The translations under genes were made by a program, and so were the position numbers. Shown here piece after piece: positions 9,389 to 17,574 of a DNA stretch of 64,000 nucleotides. Positions within the stretch are counted from its first letter, which is position 1, and the number at the start of each line of letters is the position of its first letter. The notes beneath the pieces were generated by a model. That model was given only the letters and a program-made list of their open reading frames with translations, was not told the DNA's origin and did not search any database. Origin of the DNA: CAYQVW01 sp964421245 (lineage in GTDB: Bacteria > Margulisbacteria > WOR-1 > XYC2-FULL-46-14); assembly GCA_964421245.1 (NCBI GenBank), contig CAYQVW010000002.1, positions 89,442 through 153,441 of the forward strand, in the 5' to 3' direction.

Positions 9389-10287
9389 TATTTTCCTCCT
9401 AGAAGTAAACAAAGTATTGCTTTTTGAACATGTAAGCGATTTTCCGCCTGATCAAAAACAACTGACTTACTAGAATCCATGACTGAATCGGTAATTTCTT
9501 CTCCACGATGGGCTGGTAAACAGTGCATAACAATTACATCTCTTTTAGCAGTATTTACCAAATCATCATTTACCTGAAACTTTTGAAAGGCTTGTAGTCG
9601 GTTTTTCTTCTCTTTCTCCTGTCCCATTGAGGTCCAAACATCGGTATAGATAACATCGGCATCAGTTGCTGCAATAACCGGATCGTGAAGTAAAGTAATT
9701 TCGGAACCGTCACAATCCTGCATGGCTTGATGAAGAATTTCAGAAGATGGTTTATATTGTTTTGGAGTTGCAACTGTAAGGTTTAATCCTACTTTGGCAC
9801 AGGCCAACATCAGCGAGTGACAAACATTGTTTCCATCACCAACATAGGCCACTTTTATATCATTTTTTAGACCTTTTTTCTCTTTTATAGTAAATATGTC
9901 ACCAAAAGCCTGACAGGGATGGAGTAAATCCGACAATCCATTTATAACTGGAACAGTTGCCCCCTCTGCTAATCCGACTACTTTTTGGTGCTCAAAGGTA
10001 CGAAACATAATTCCGTCTACGTAGCGAGAAAGAGTCCGTCCAACATCTTTTATCTCTTCCCGTTTAGCAACTTCGGCAGATAAAGAGACCGCATGTCCAC
10101 CAAGTTGAAACATTCCGACCTCAAAGGATACACGGGTACGATTAGACGGTTTTTCAAATATTAAGGCAAGGGTTTTTCCCTTTAGCCTTTCACTATTTAG
10201 CGGTTCTGACTTAATTTTTGTGGTTAAATCAAGAATATCTAAAACGTCTTGTTTAGACAGATCATGAATCGAGACAAGATCTTTCAT
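9388..10287 (-). CDS. argF: Ornithine carbamoyltransferase
   Basis: Makes citrulline from ornithine and carbamoyl phosphate. The 299-residue protein carries the carbamoyl-phosphate loop as SNRTR (usual form STRTR) followed by VSFE, and the ornithine-binding HCLPAHRGEE motif. The two-domain length is normal. It is the first gene of the arg run and its ATG lies 7 nt beyond a TATAAT box, so the transcript is probably leaderless. Confidence 0.95.
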   Translation of the reverse strand: MKDLVSIHDLSKQDVLDILDLTTKIKSEPLNSERLKGKTLALIFEKPSNRTRVSFEVGMFQLGGHAVSLSAEVAKREEIKDVGRTLSRYVDGIMFRTFEHQKVVGLAEGATVPVINGLSDLLHPCQAFGDIFTIKEKKGLKNDIKVAYVGDGNNVCHSLMLACAKVGLNLTVATPKQYKPSSEILHQAMQDCDGSEITLLHDPVIAATDADVIYTDVWTSMGQEKEKKNRLQAFQKFQVNDDLVNTAKRDVIVMHCLPAHRGEEITDSVMDSSKSVVFDQAENRLHVQKAILCLLLGGK

Positions 10288-10293
10288 AAGAAT

Positions 10294-10322
10294 ATTATAT
10301 CAAGTTAACTAACAACTAACAA
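10294..10322 (-). promoter_or_regulatory. argF promoter, predicted leaderless
   Basis: On the reverse strand TTGTTA (10317-10322) and TATAAT (10294-10299) are separated by 17 nt, a standard sigma-70 geometry. The expected transcription start falls on or next to the argF ATG at 10287. The -35 box lies inside the AACTAACAAC repeat. Confidence 0.7.
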
Positions 10323-10356
10323 CACGCCACCTTCGGTGGCTACAACTAACAACTGA
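10307..10356. repeat. Low-complexity AACTAACAAC repeat with central hairpin
   Basis: Two direct AACTAACAAC blocks flank a GC-rich stem GCCACC/GGTGGC. It sits immediately upstream of argF and overlaps its promoter. It resembles the small dispersed repeats seen elsewhere in this window in style, not in sequence. Confidence 0.6.
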
Positions 10357-10414
10357 AAACAAAGGAAGGATCTGTTTAATTGTAAATACAACCAGAAGAT
10401 GTTAAACTTATGCT

Positions 10415-10585
10415 ATGAAGAATAAGCCTATACAACAAGAAAAACAAGAGATTGCAAAAAATATAAAATGGTTTAAGAAATTTTCGTTGGAAAAAAGGTT
10501 CGAATTAGCCTTTGAGCAAATTAAAGCTATCAAAATACTAAAAAACTTGACCCCTAAAAAAGATGCAACTCATAGAACCACTTGA
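10415..10585 (+). CDS. Small helical protein upstream of nucleotidyltransferase
   Basis: A 56-residue open frame beginning MKNKPIQQEKQEIA, lysine- and glutamine-rich and predicted to be mostly helical. It has no recognisable family. Its last 23 nt overlap the start of the nucleotidyltransferase-like gene in another frame, the arrangement expected of a coupled two-gene module. Codon use matches its surroundings. It could be the antitoxin-like or accessory partner of the next gene; that is inference from position only. Confidence 0.55.
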   Translation: MKNKPIQQEKQEIAKNIKWFKKFSLEKRFELAFEQIKAIKILKNLTPKKDATHRTT

Positions 10586-11033
10586 ATTTTTAAAAGAAAT
10601 CCATACAAAAGGAGTTAAATACCTTCTAATTGGTCGTCAAGCAGTAATCGCCTACGGTGGACCAGTTCAAAGCATGGATTATGATATTTATATTGATGGA
10701 AGCAAAGAAAATACTAATTTACTCCTATCTGTTGCAAAGGAATTCAATCTAAACCCAAGCCTACCAAAAGAAAAACTACAGACACACTTTAAATTCCGTC
10801 TAGAAAATGATTTTACTCTTGATGTTTTTCGTGCTAAGTCTTTTCAATTGACTTCGGATAAAAAAATAACTTTTGAAGAGCTTTATAAAGATCGGACTAT
10901 TCTCAAGGGTGAAACCGAGTTAGAAATCAATGTCCCTTCTATCGACGGATTAATTGCGTTAAAAAAGCTAAGATCCCTCCCTAAGGACTTGCGAGATATT
11001 GAGTATCTTGAAGAGTTGAAAAAGAAAAAATAA
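10563..11033 (+). CDS. Nucleotidyltransferase-fold protein (AbiEii/DUF6036-like)
   Basis: A 156-residue protein with the minimal nucleotidyltransferase pattern: LLIGRQAVIAYGG followed by SMDYDIYI, where the two Asp residues occupy the metal-binding DxD position. In this superfamily the usual form is GG.A...G..R.T.DiD. Related single-domain proteins are often toxins or are paired with a small partner, as here with the upstream 56-residue gene. The ATG has no good Shine-Dalgarno, consistent with coupling. The substrate cannot be told from sequence. Confidence 0.65.
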   Translation: MQLIEPLEFLKEIHTKGVKYLLIGRQAVIAYGGPVQSMDYDIYIDGSKENTNLLLSVAKEFNLNPSLPKEKLQTHFKFRLENDFTLDVFRAKSFQLTSDKKITFEELYKDRTILKGETELEINVPSIDGLIALKKLRSLPKDLRDIEYLEELKKKK

Positions 11034-11066
11034 TCTGTCCAATCCCATTTTTAATTACTAAAAAGT

Positions 11067-11093
11067 GAAATTTCGACCCATTTTTAACGATAT
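11067..11093 (+). promoter_or_regulatory. Alternative-sigma-type promoter for the Tat lipoprotein gene
   Basis: GAAA-N15-AACGATAT, one of the best copies of the window-wide motif. The downstream ATG at 11103 lies 10 nt after the last base of the -10-like box, so the mRNA would be nearly leaderless. Confidence 0.75.
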
Positions 11094-11102
11094 ATATATA
11101 GG

Positions 11103-12512
11103 ATGACAATAAGACCTGTAAGTAATTTAACAACAAGGCGATCTTTTTTAAGCACCGTTGCAGCTACAGCGGGATCACTTGCCCTGGGTGGCTGCGGAGA
11201 TACCGCAATTCCAAGGGCACCAGCAGCAGGTTCTGGAGCAGGCCCCATGGATGCAACATATTCTATTGATTTAGTATCTCCTGATTCTCATATCATATCT
11301 CCAAGCATATTATTAAACACCTTTCTATCGAAAAATCCAAAAGTAAAACAAGCCATGAAATGGTGGGAGGGGCAAAGTTATGACAGCTGGCCAGCAGGGG
11401 CAAAAACCAAACTAACACATTTTTTTGTTGAATTAAATAATAAAGGAGTTCTTCCTTTAAGCTTCTCAGGTCATCCCCCAAATGCCAACGTTTCTGGCGG
11501 CAATACTATCTTTAAGAAAAACGCAGAAGAAATATATCTTGCGCAAGTAGCTCACTCTCTGTATATCGAAATAACCCGCAGAGTGCCCTGGCAACTAGCA
11601 CAATATGACACCAAATCCCTTGAACTTTTATTTAGCATTGATAAATTATTCGGATCAAAAAACACCGTGGCCTGGCCAGCTATATACGGCATTTCTCCAG
11701 CAGTAATACCAAGTAATCCTATCCCAGCCCATAACTTTATGATAAAAAATCCTGAAGGGGGAAGTTTATTAAAAGGAAACCAAAAAGAGACCATTTTTGC
11801 CTTAGTATCCTGGATGCTCCTTCATCTATGTCACGGTTACGTTGTTGCTCTGCCAGGTTCTAAATATCCTACTCAAAAAGAAGCCTATGGATATAAGGGA
11901 CCACCTATCATAGATTCTATGATCACACGCAAAATTCATCCAGACACAAGCAATTGCCAAACCATGAATAACTGCAAATCAAAAATGGGTCCAAGATATT
12001 GGTCGTGGGTTGGATGTCAAACAGCATCTTCTTTAATACCCTTACTTTTAAAGTCACTAAACATTCCGGCAACATCTATAAATAGTCAGCTAGACGCACA
12101 ACTATGTTGTCACCGCGGAGTTGGGATTCCCTTTCTAGATCTTTATCTTCCCCACACAGATGATATCTATTGCATGACATGGAATTACGGCTTTCCTCCC
12201 TTAGATCCAGCAAAAGCCTTTATAAGCAAAAAAGAGTTTGAAGCTAAGTTTGATTTAAAATCACCCGAGACTAAACGATCAATAAAATATAATCACAGAA
12301 TCCATTGGATCGGTGGAATGCAACCGACCTACGATTATTTGCATGCCTATTACTATTGGGGCCGACCTCAGCTTGAAAAAATGGTAGCAAAGGGGCATTT
12401 CACAAAAACAGAAATTGATCAAATCGAGGCTCGTTTAATTGCCACTATAAAAAAATACGGCGGGTTTGCAAATATTAAAAAAATATACGAAGCGCTAGAA
12501 AAAGCTCGTTAA
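11103..12512 (+). CDS. Tat-exported lipoprotein with transglutaminase-like features
   Basis: The 469-residue product begins with a twin-arginine signal (TTRRSFLSTVAA) that runs into a lipobox LGGC near residue 31, so a Tat-dependent lipoprotein is likely. Near residues 300-360 the order GCQTASSL (Cys), LCCHRGVG (His) and HTDDIY (Asp), with LNIPATS after the Cys helix, resembles the Cys-His-Asp layout of bacterial transglutaminase-like proteases. This is a pattern reading, not a database match. The C-terminal tail is helical and basic. It is a single gene behind its own alternative-sigma-type promoter, and converges with the next gene with an 18-bp overlap. Confidence 0.65.
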   Translation: MTIRPVSNLTTRRSFLSTVAATAGSLALGGCGDTAIPRAPAAGSGAGPMDATYSIDLVSPDSHIISPSILLNTFLSKNPKVKQAMKWWEGQSYDSWPAGAKTKLTHFFVELNNKGVLPLSFSGHPPNANVSGGNTIFKKNAEEIYLAQVAHSLYIEITRRVPWQLAQYDTKSLELLFSIDKLFGSKNTVAWPAIYGISPAVIPSNPIPAHNFMIKNPEGGSLLKGNQKETIFALVSWMLLHLCHGYVVALPGSKYPTQKEAYGYKGPPIIDSMITRKIHPDTSNCQTMNNCKSKMGPRYWSWVGCQTASSLIPLLLKSLNIPATSINSQLDAQLCCHRGVGIPFLDLYLPHTDDIYCMTWNYGFPPLDPAKAFISKKEFEAKFDLKSPETKRSIKYNHRIHWIGGMQPTYDYLHAYYYWGRPQLEKMVAKGHFTKTEIDQIEARLIATIKKYGGFANIKKIYEALEKAR

Positions 12513-12707
12513 TCCCATTCTCTTAACCAGCCCCTCAAACTCATCCTTAAAATCAGGAGAAACCAAAAGATGCATGGTTGCATACTCTCCCTCAGGCGGT
12601 TTAGGGGTCCGCAAAGATAGCATCCCCTCAAATGATTCGAAAAAAGGAGCATACAAATATATATCCGATGCCTTTACTTTTAAAAAATAATCTAGTGAGT
12701 CTTTCAT
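12495..12707 (-). CDS. DUF4911-like small protein
   Basis: A 70-residue protein whose pattern (YFLKVKASDIYLYAPFFESFEG, LSLRTPKP, then LLVSPDF and a short helix) resembles my recollection of the DUF4911 family. Those are small cytoplasmic proteins of unknown function thought to adopt a ferredoxin-like fold. It overlaps the preceding SBP-like gene by 4 bp (ATGA), so it is the last gene of the fumarase operon. It converges on the Tat lipoprotein gene. Confidence 0.6.
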   Translation of the reverse strand: MKDSLDYFLKVKASDIYLYAPFFESFEGMLSLRTPKPPEGEYATMHLLVSPDFKDEFEGLVKRMGLTSFF

Positions 12708-13345
12708 AGTTTGGTTATATACATCAAAACAATAGCTGCTTTATTATCATAAAGAATTTTGTTCGCCTCTTTATATTTTTTTTGTTTAATCAACCTATCA
12801 ATTTTAGAGCTCTTATAATTGAGAAAATTAGCTTCGCCCTTTGACGAAAAAAGCGGACCGAGCAGATTGTCGTCCTTTGCCTTGTATCCCATCAAAAAGA
12901 GATGATAATGCCCAGATTCAAGCGCCTTCTCCCAAGCCCCATCAATAGCATAATCAACTTGTTTTAGTGTTAGATTTATTCCTATTTTCTTTAAGTCTTT
13001 CTTTATCTGCTCTGCCACTTTTTTAGTCTTAACCCCATCAGTATGTAATAAAACGACTTTTTTGGGAACTTTTTTTAATTTTGATTTTTTAATTTTTAAT
13101 TTACTATTCGGAAAGTATCCGTCCATCCCCGGCGGCACAATACTATCCGGCACAAGATTGGCTCCCATAATCTCTTTACTAATCTTTTCAATAGAAAGAG
13201 CACCGGCAACTGCTTCGCGAAAATTTTGATCGGCACAGAAAGACTTGTTGAAGTTAAAACCAAGAAACCAAATTCCATCATACTCACTTGCTTGCGCTGA
13301 GATAGAAAAAAGGAGCAGTAAAAGACTAACGAATACTAAACGCAT
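12704..13345 (-). CDS. Short SBP_bac_5-like exported protein
   Basis: The 213-residue product has a signal peptide ending around SISAQA. Its mature part matches only pieces of family 5 peptide-binding proteins: FREAVAGALSIEKISKEIMG, SIVPPGMDGYFP and a later VAEQIKKDLKKIGINLTL segment. Full-length members are about 500 residues, so this is a miniature or internally deleted version with the binding lobes greatly reduced. The start at 13345 is favoured by AAGGG 6 nt upstream; a longer in-frame start would overlap fumB further. It is the third gene after fumA-fumB. Binding activity is uncertain. Confidence 0.65.
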   Translation of the reverse strand: MRLVFVSLLLLLFSISAQASEYDGIWFLGFNFNKSFCADQNFREAVAGALSIEKISKEIMGANLVPDSIVPPGMDGYFPNSKLKIKKSKLKKVPKKVVLLHTDGVKTKKVAEQIKKDLKKIGINLTLKQVDYAIDGAWEKALESGHYHLFLMGYKAKDDNLLGPLFSSKGEANFLNYKSSKIDRLIKQKKYKEANKILYDNKAAIVLMYITKL

Positions 13346-13865
13346 CTTTGCCCTTTGAATCGTAGGCAACAATCACGGGAAATTTAAATAATTTAAGTTC
13401 GAGAACAGATTCCGCTCCAAGATCAGCATAACCCAATCTCTTGGCAGAAGACACATAGCGAGAAAGGAGCGCTGCCGCTCCGCCAGTCGCAACAAAATAA
13501 ATTGCTTTATTTTTTTTGTGCATTTTTCTTACCTCTTCGGAGCGAGGGCCTTTACCGATTGTTGCTTTTATTCCCATTTTAAACATCTCTTTCATAAATG
13601 GGTCCATACGAGATGCAGTAGTCGGTCCAATTGCACCAATTAATCTTCCAGAAAATCGAGAAGGAGTTGGGCCTGCATAAAAAATGGTAGCCCCCTTAGT
13701 CTCAAATGGTACTTTTTTCTTTTTCTTCTTGGCGTTTATCATTCTAACGTGAGCAGCATCACGGGCGGTATAAACTTTCCCGGTAAGAAAGACCTTGTCT
13801 CCCGCCTTAAATTTCTTTATATCTTCATCTTTTAACGGTAAATCTATTTCATATTCTTTTGGCAT
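13326..13865 (-). CDS. fumB: Class I fumarate hydratase, beta (C-terminal) subunit
   Basis: Beta half of the oxygen-sensitive 4Fe-4S fumarase/L(+)-tartrate dehydratase family, here as a separate 179-residue polypeptide. The segment IGAIGPTTASRMDPFM is the strongest signature. It follows the alpha-subunit gene with no gap (13866), and its own 3' end overlaps the next gene by 20 bp. Together the two subunits interconvert fumarate and malate. Tartrate dehydratase cannot be excluded from sequence alone. The gene symbol is descriptive. Confidence 0.88.
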   Translation of the reverse strand: MPKEYEIDLPLKDEDIKKFKAGDKVFLTGKVYTARDAAHVRMINAKKKKKKVPFETKGATIFYAGPTPSRFSGRLIGAIGPTTASRMDPFMKEMFKMGIKATIGKGPRSEEVRKMHKKNKAIYFVATGGAAALLSRYVSSAKRLGYADLGAESVLELKLFKFPVIVAYDSKGKDAFSIR

Positions 13866-14699
13866 TTATATTGTAACCTCTCTATAGCGATGAGAGTGGC
13901 ATTCTATATTTACGGCCACTGGAAGAGAAGCAATATGACACGGATACGGCTCAATATGAACTGCAAGAGCAGTCGTGTTTCCGCCTAAGCCCATTGGACC
14001 AATTCCTAATTTATTTATTCGTTTTAAGAGTTCTGCTTCATAAGCCGCCATTTTTTGATCAGAACTTGAACGTCCAACTTTTCGAGTTAAGGCCTTTTTG
14101 GCTAAAAAGGTGGAATAATCAAAGGTCCCACCAATTCCAATTCCAACAATTATTGGGGGACAAGCTCTGGCTGCTTTATCTTTAATGTTTGAAATAATAT
14201 ACTCGGTAATCTCTTCTCGCGTAGTTGTTGGCAAGAACATTTTTTGAAAACTACAATTCTCTGCTCCTCCACCCTTTGGAAGAAAGCCTATCGTAATTTT
14301 CTCTCCCGGCACCATTTCAACATGAATTATAGCCGGAGTATTATCGTGGGTATTCTTTCTTGTAAAAGGATGTGAAACAACCGATTTTCTAAGATATTGG
14401 TAGGCAGAGATAATTCCAGCATTAACCGCGTCATTAAGATCTCCATCAATCGCAACCCTCTGTCCTATTTTCAAAAAGACAACAGCAAAGCCAGTATCTT
14501 GGCAGAGCGGTATATTATCACCGTGTGCTGCCCTGGCATTTCTAACTAATTCGTCCAAAATCCCCTGTGCAGTCTTATTTTTTTCTTTTTTCAGGGATTC
14601 TTTTAAAAGATTAAAAATTTCTGGATTTATTTCTTGAACCGCATCAAGACAGAGCTTCTTAAGAGCATTCGATATGGTTTTACTAGAGATTTTGCGCAT
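13866..14699 (-). CDS. fumA: Class I fumarate hydratase, alpha (N-terminal) subunit
   Basis: Iron-sulfur subunit, 277 residues. Conserved cysteines sit in PLCQDTGF, ENCSFQKM and RACPPIIVGIGIGG, the three usual cluster ligands. HTRKNTHDNTPA-type residues of the active site are also visible as FTRKNTHDNTP. The upstream region has an extended -10 (TGCTATAAT at 14710-14718) that puts transcription start about 4 nt from the ATG. First gene of a fumA-fumB-SBP-DUF4911 operon. ArgH, encoded nearby, also produces fumarate. Confidence 0.92.
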   Translation of the reverse strand: MRKISSKTISNALKKLCLDAVQEINPEIFNLLKESLKKEKNKTAQGILDELVRNARAAHGDNIPLCQDTGFAVVFLKIGQRVAIDGDLNDAVNAGIISAYQYLRKSVVSHPFTRKNTHDNTPAIIHVEMVPGEKITIGFLPKGGGAENCSFQKMFLPTTTREEITEYIISNIKDKAARACPPIIVGIGIGGTFDYSTFLAKKALTRKVGRSSSDQKMAAYEAELLKRINKLGIGPMGLGGNTTALAVHIEPYPCHIASLPVAVNIECHSHRYREVTI

Positions 14700-14728
14700 T
14701 TATCCTATTATTATAGCAGATTTTGGGC

Positions 14729-15874
14729 TTAAGGAGAATATCTAATAACAGAAATGGCTTGGGTTGGAATATAATGATACCGTTCTAAATAGCTATCTCT
14801 ATCCAAGCTAACTAAAACATGTCGATCCCCTTCCCCTTTTACATCCAGCCAAACCGCAGGCTCCCCTTGTTTTATCCCTACACAATAATTATTTGGAACC
14901 CCAAAAAAACGCAGTATCATATGCAAGGCAACTAGCTTCTCATTATAAAAAGAATCTAAATTAGAAAAAGTAATCGTTGACCAATTCTTTTGTTCATGAG
15001 TAACAAAGCTAATTATTCTCCTTCTTGTATCATCCAAAGAGGCCCCGGTAAGATTTGAATAGATCGCTTTTTCTAACAACATTGCAAGCCTGGTTCCAGG
15101 ACTTGCATCAACTTGAGCTCGATACTTTGAATCAAACGGACTAATTATTTCATCTCTATTTCTTAACGTCTTAACTCTCATTATTGTATGAGTTTGTGGA
15201 TTAACTACTCTCCTCCAAATACGATCAATCGGAAGAATTCTATCATCAAGCTTTTCAATCTCTTCTGGGTTTAATTTTAAATAATCCGCAACAGCAACTG
15301 TAACCTTACCTTCAGCAGAATTAAAGCCGACAACAAGAGGCCCTACTTGCTGGTTGCTTCCAAAGGGAATTTGATAAGAGAAAGGGGCACTTCCCAAGTC
15401 CCATGGAACAAAAGAGGCAGAAACGCCTCCCTGGTTAATTTGGAGATTATAACGCAATCCTGTTTCAGAAAGATAAAGAGGAATCACTCCAGTAGAATTA
15501 TCAACAGTAATTTGGAGAGGCTTCCCTTCCGGATTAACCGGTATCATTCTTTCTACAGTAAATCCTTGGTCTGTCTTTGTGACAGAGAGTGGACAAGAAA
15601 AATCCCTTAAAATAATCGGAAGATTACCAGAAATCTCCCCACCTGGGATAATTAAACCATCTTTCGAATCCCTTACTACACAATAAGATCTTTCTTCTTT
15701 TCTCCAAAGAATCAATTTGAAGTAGCTTCTATTGGCTGTTGGAATTGCAATAGTAAAACTTTTATTTATAGCGTTAGGAATAGAGATAGAAAAATATCCA
15801 GGGGCAAAAGCCAGCAATTGCTTTCCGCCTGCCTTAACCGTAGTTGCTCCAATAACATCCCCTACTCTTTGCAT
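14729..15874 (-). CDS. Family-less protein with a degenerate transglutaminase-like C-terminus
   Basis: 381 residues, no signal peptide. Residues 1-200 look all-beta and are similar in rhythm to the N-terminal domains of the two genes upstream (15923-17470 and 18267-20285). The C-terminal 110 residues run VALHMILRFFGVPNNYCVGI, then AVWLDV and RHVLVSLDRD. This resembles a transglutaminase-like core, except that the position of the catalytic cysteine holds no Cys, so it may be inactive. The ATG is 7 nt from a -10-like box, so the mRNA is probably leaderless. Function unknown. Confidence 0.6.
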   Translation of the reverse strand: MQRVGDVIGATTVKAGGKQLLAFAPGYFSISIPNAINKSFTIAIPTANRSYFKLILWRKEERSYCVVRDSKDGLIIPGGEISGNLPIILRDFSCPLSVTKTDQGFTVERMIPVNPEGKPLQITVDNSTGVIPLYLSETGLRYNLQINQGGVSASFVPWDLGSAPFSYQIPFGSNQQVGPLVVGFNSAEGKVTVAVADYLKLNPEEIEKLDDRILPIDRIWRRVVNPQTHTIMRVKTLRNRDEIISPFDSKYRAQVDASPGTRLAMLLEKAIYSNLTGASLDDTRRRIISFVTHEQKNWSTITFSNLDSFYNEKLVALHMILRFFGVPNNYCVGIKQGEPAVWLDVKGEGDRHVLVSLDRDSYLERYHYIPTQAISVIRYSP

Positions 15875-15880
15875 AGAATT

Positions 15881-15907
15881 TCATCGATCAAAAAATCAAA
15901 AAATTGC
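15881..15907 (-). promoter_or_regulatory. Alternative-sigma-type promoter for 14729-15874
   Basis: Reverse strand GCAA-N15-ATCGATGA. The -35 part is a weaker copy of the motif. The -10-like box ends 7 nt before the ATG. Confidence 0.55.
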
Positions 15908-15922
15908 AGGGGATTTTAGATC

Positions 15923-17470
15923 TTATAAATATAATGGGGCATTGAGCACTTCTTCTGGCTGCCAACTAACTTGTGTAACCTCATCTCTCCCTTTAAGCTC
16001 TTTTAAGTCCATATCGAGCGCTTTAAGGTTAGCCATAAATTCAATAAGGTCATCAAGAAGCTCTTTGCCAAAGTAATTAAACATAATACTTTCATTTACC
16101 TCCGCTTCTATAATGGGTAGGTGTTTCAATAATGTTCTTGGGTTAAAGCCTGCCTCAGATAATTTAATTTCATAAGCCTTCTCTACGTACCCTATTATTT
16201 CACCCTTGAGACTATCGCTCGCTTCTAACCACAGCTCTTCAAGTAAGTTATAAATATGTTCTCTATCTCTGTTCTCTTCCCAACTATTACTATTGTTCTC
16301 TCCTTCTCTCCTATCAATAACCTCTGTTACGGCTGGGGTCATAGTCGTGTCTTGGTTTGCCCAAAAGGCTGGATCCCAAACACTTGTTTGATTATATTGG
16401 GTTATAGCTAAAGGATTGATACCCGGAGTATTATCAGCCAGATCTGGATTGAAGAATACAACAGTTCCTTGCTCCTCTAACTCTTGTGATAAATATTCTG
16501 GATTGTATTCTAATTCTGAGTTTGTTAAAGGGGCTGTCCCATCATGTCCTCTATCAACATATCCGCCATGTTCATTTATATGAGGAACATTAATCTGATA
16601 TTTTGCCGATAAATCAAGAAACTCAAATGGTCTCACTGAATGTTCGGATCTTAATGACTCCATTTCTTGAGCAGTCGGGGGAGCAGCAGTTTCTCTTTCT
16701 ACCTCCTCCGGAACAACCGGCATTTGCAAGGTGGAGATTTCTTGAGCGGTCAATTCTCTAGCCTCATGTGCCGCTACTTCTTGCCCATGCTGTGTGTCTA
16801 TTTCTACTTTACCTTCCTCAAGTTCTTCTGAAGTCAATTTCACTACTTCCTGTTCTTCCCCTTCTTGAATTAGTTCTAAATGGATTTTGTTTCCATCCCT
16901 TTCAATCTCAAGCATTCCACTAAGGGTCATAACTCCCCCATCTCCAACAAAAAACCTAAAAAACTCAGCGGCTCTAATTTTTGGATTGTGATAAAGAACT
17001 TCATAATTATTACCACTTCTCTTTAATAAAAATTTACTATTCAAGTATTTTACCCAAACCTTACTATTATCACTAAGTTGAATTCTTTCTTTCGGCCTCT
17101 TTTCACTTAACGCCGGTTTCATTTCAATGTGTAATTTTTTCCCTTCGCGCGTGATCGTTATGTTATTGTCAAAATAGTGATCTTGAGCAATAGTTTTTGT
17201 TGGCAGCAACTTTCCAAACACTTTTCCGAATTTCTTATTTGGGACAACAACTTTAAACCCACCATCTAAAAATGAAACCTCATACTTTGCAATTTCGTTA
17301 CCTTCAAGATCATCAACAGAAATAACAGTGCTCTTGTTTGAAGAATAAATTGTATGAGAAAGATTTTCTCCGTTTAATGATATATTTCTGCCAGGCAATA
17401 AGTTAATTAATGACCTTGCGGCCCGGGTAGGGTTTCTTAATCTTGAAATTAATCTTCCAAATGGAACCAT
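15923..17470 (-). CDS. Family-less protein with paralogous N-terminal beta domain
   Basis: 515 residues. After a short basic N-terminus, residues about 30-205 form a beta-rich domain. It aligns by eye with residues 25-210 of the product of 18267-20285: shared landmarks are YEVSF/FEVVF, ITREGKKLHIEM/IQRDGKQLQIRL, SEK, and a closing ERDGNKIHLELI/SRKGEEVTLELI. The central third is acidic and low-complexity (Glu-, Gln- and Asn-rich). The C-terminus is helical with a coiled-coil-like end. There is no signal peptide. GGAGG precedes the ATG. Function unknown; the repeated domain pair suggests a lineage-specific structural or binding module. Confidence 0.65.
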   Translation of the reverse strand: MVPFGRLISRLRNPTRAARSLINLLPGRNISLNGENLSHTIYSSNKSTVISVDDLEGNEIAKYEVSFLDGGFKVVVPNKKFGKVFGKLLPTKTIAQDHYFDNNITITREGKKLHIEMKPALSEKRPKERIQLSDNSKVWVKYLNSKFLLKRSGNNYEVLYHNPKIRAAEFFRFFVGDGGVMTLSGMLEIERDGNKIHLELIQEGEEQEVVKLTSEELEEGKVEIDTQHGQEVAAHEARELTAQEISTLQMPVVPEEVERETAAPPTAQEMESLRSEHSVRPFEFLDLSAKYQINVPHINEHGGYVDRGHDGTAPLTNSELEYNPEYLSQELEEQGTVVFFNPDLADNTPGINPLAITQYNQTSVWDPAFWANQDTTMTPAVTEVIDRREGENNSNSWEENRDREHIYNLLEELWLEASDSLKGEIIGYVEKAYEIKLSEAGFNPRTLLKHLPIIEAEVNESIMFNYFGKELLDDLIEFMANLKALDMDLKELKGRDEVTQVSWQPEEVLNAPLYL

Positions 17471-17499
17471 CTACATTCCTCCATAGAGAATCTATATAT

Positions 17500-17526
17500 T
17501 TATCGTATTTAAATGGGAAAAACTTG
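17500..17526 (-). promoter_or_regulatory. Alternative-sigma-type promoter for 15923-17470
   Basis: Reverse strand CAAG-N15-TACGATAA. It is back-to-back with the forward promoter at 17540-17566, leaving 13 nt between the two -35 boxes. Confidence 0.75.
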
Positions 17527-17539
17527 TATCATTTTAGGT

Positions 17540-17566
17540 GAAATTTATGTAGAATAAGGACGATAA
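17540..17566 (+). promoter_or_regulatory. Alternative-sigma-type promoter for 17575-18270
   Basis: GAAA-N15-GACGATAA, a near-consensus copy. The ATG lies 9 nt after the -10-like box and no Shine-Dalgarno exists, so the transcript is predicted to be leaderless or nearly so. Confidence 0.78.
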
Positions 17567-17574
17567 ATATTTGT

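Noticed and set aside
13326..14699. Tartrate dehydratase instead of fumarase
   Set aside because: The two-subunit family covers both activities; with no tartrate genes nearby, fumarase is the simpler reading, though not proven.
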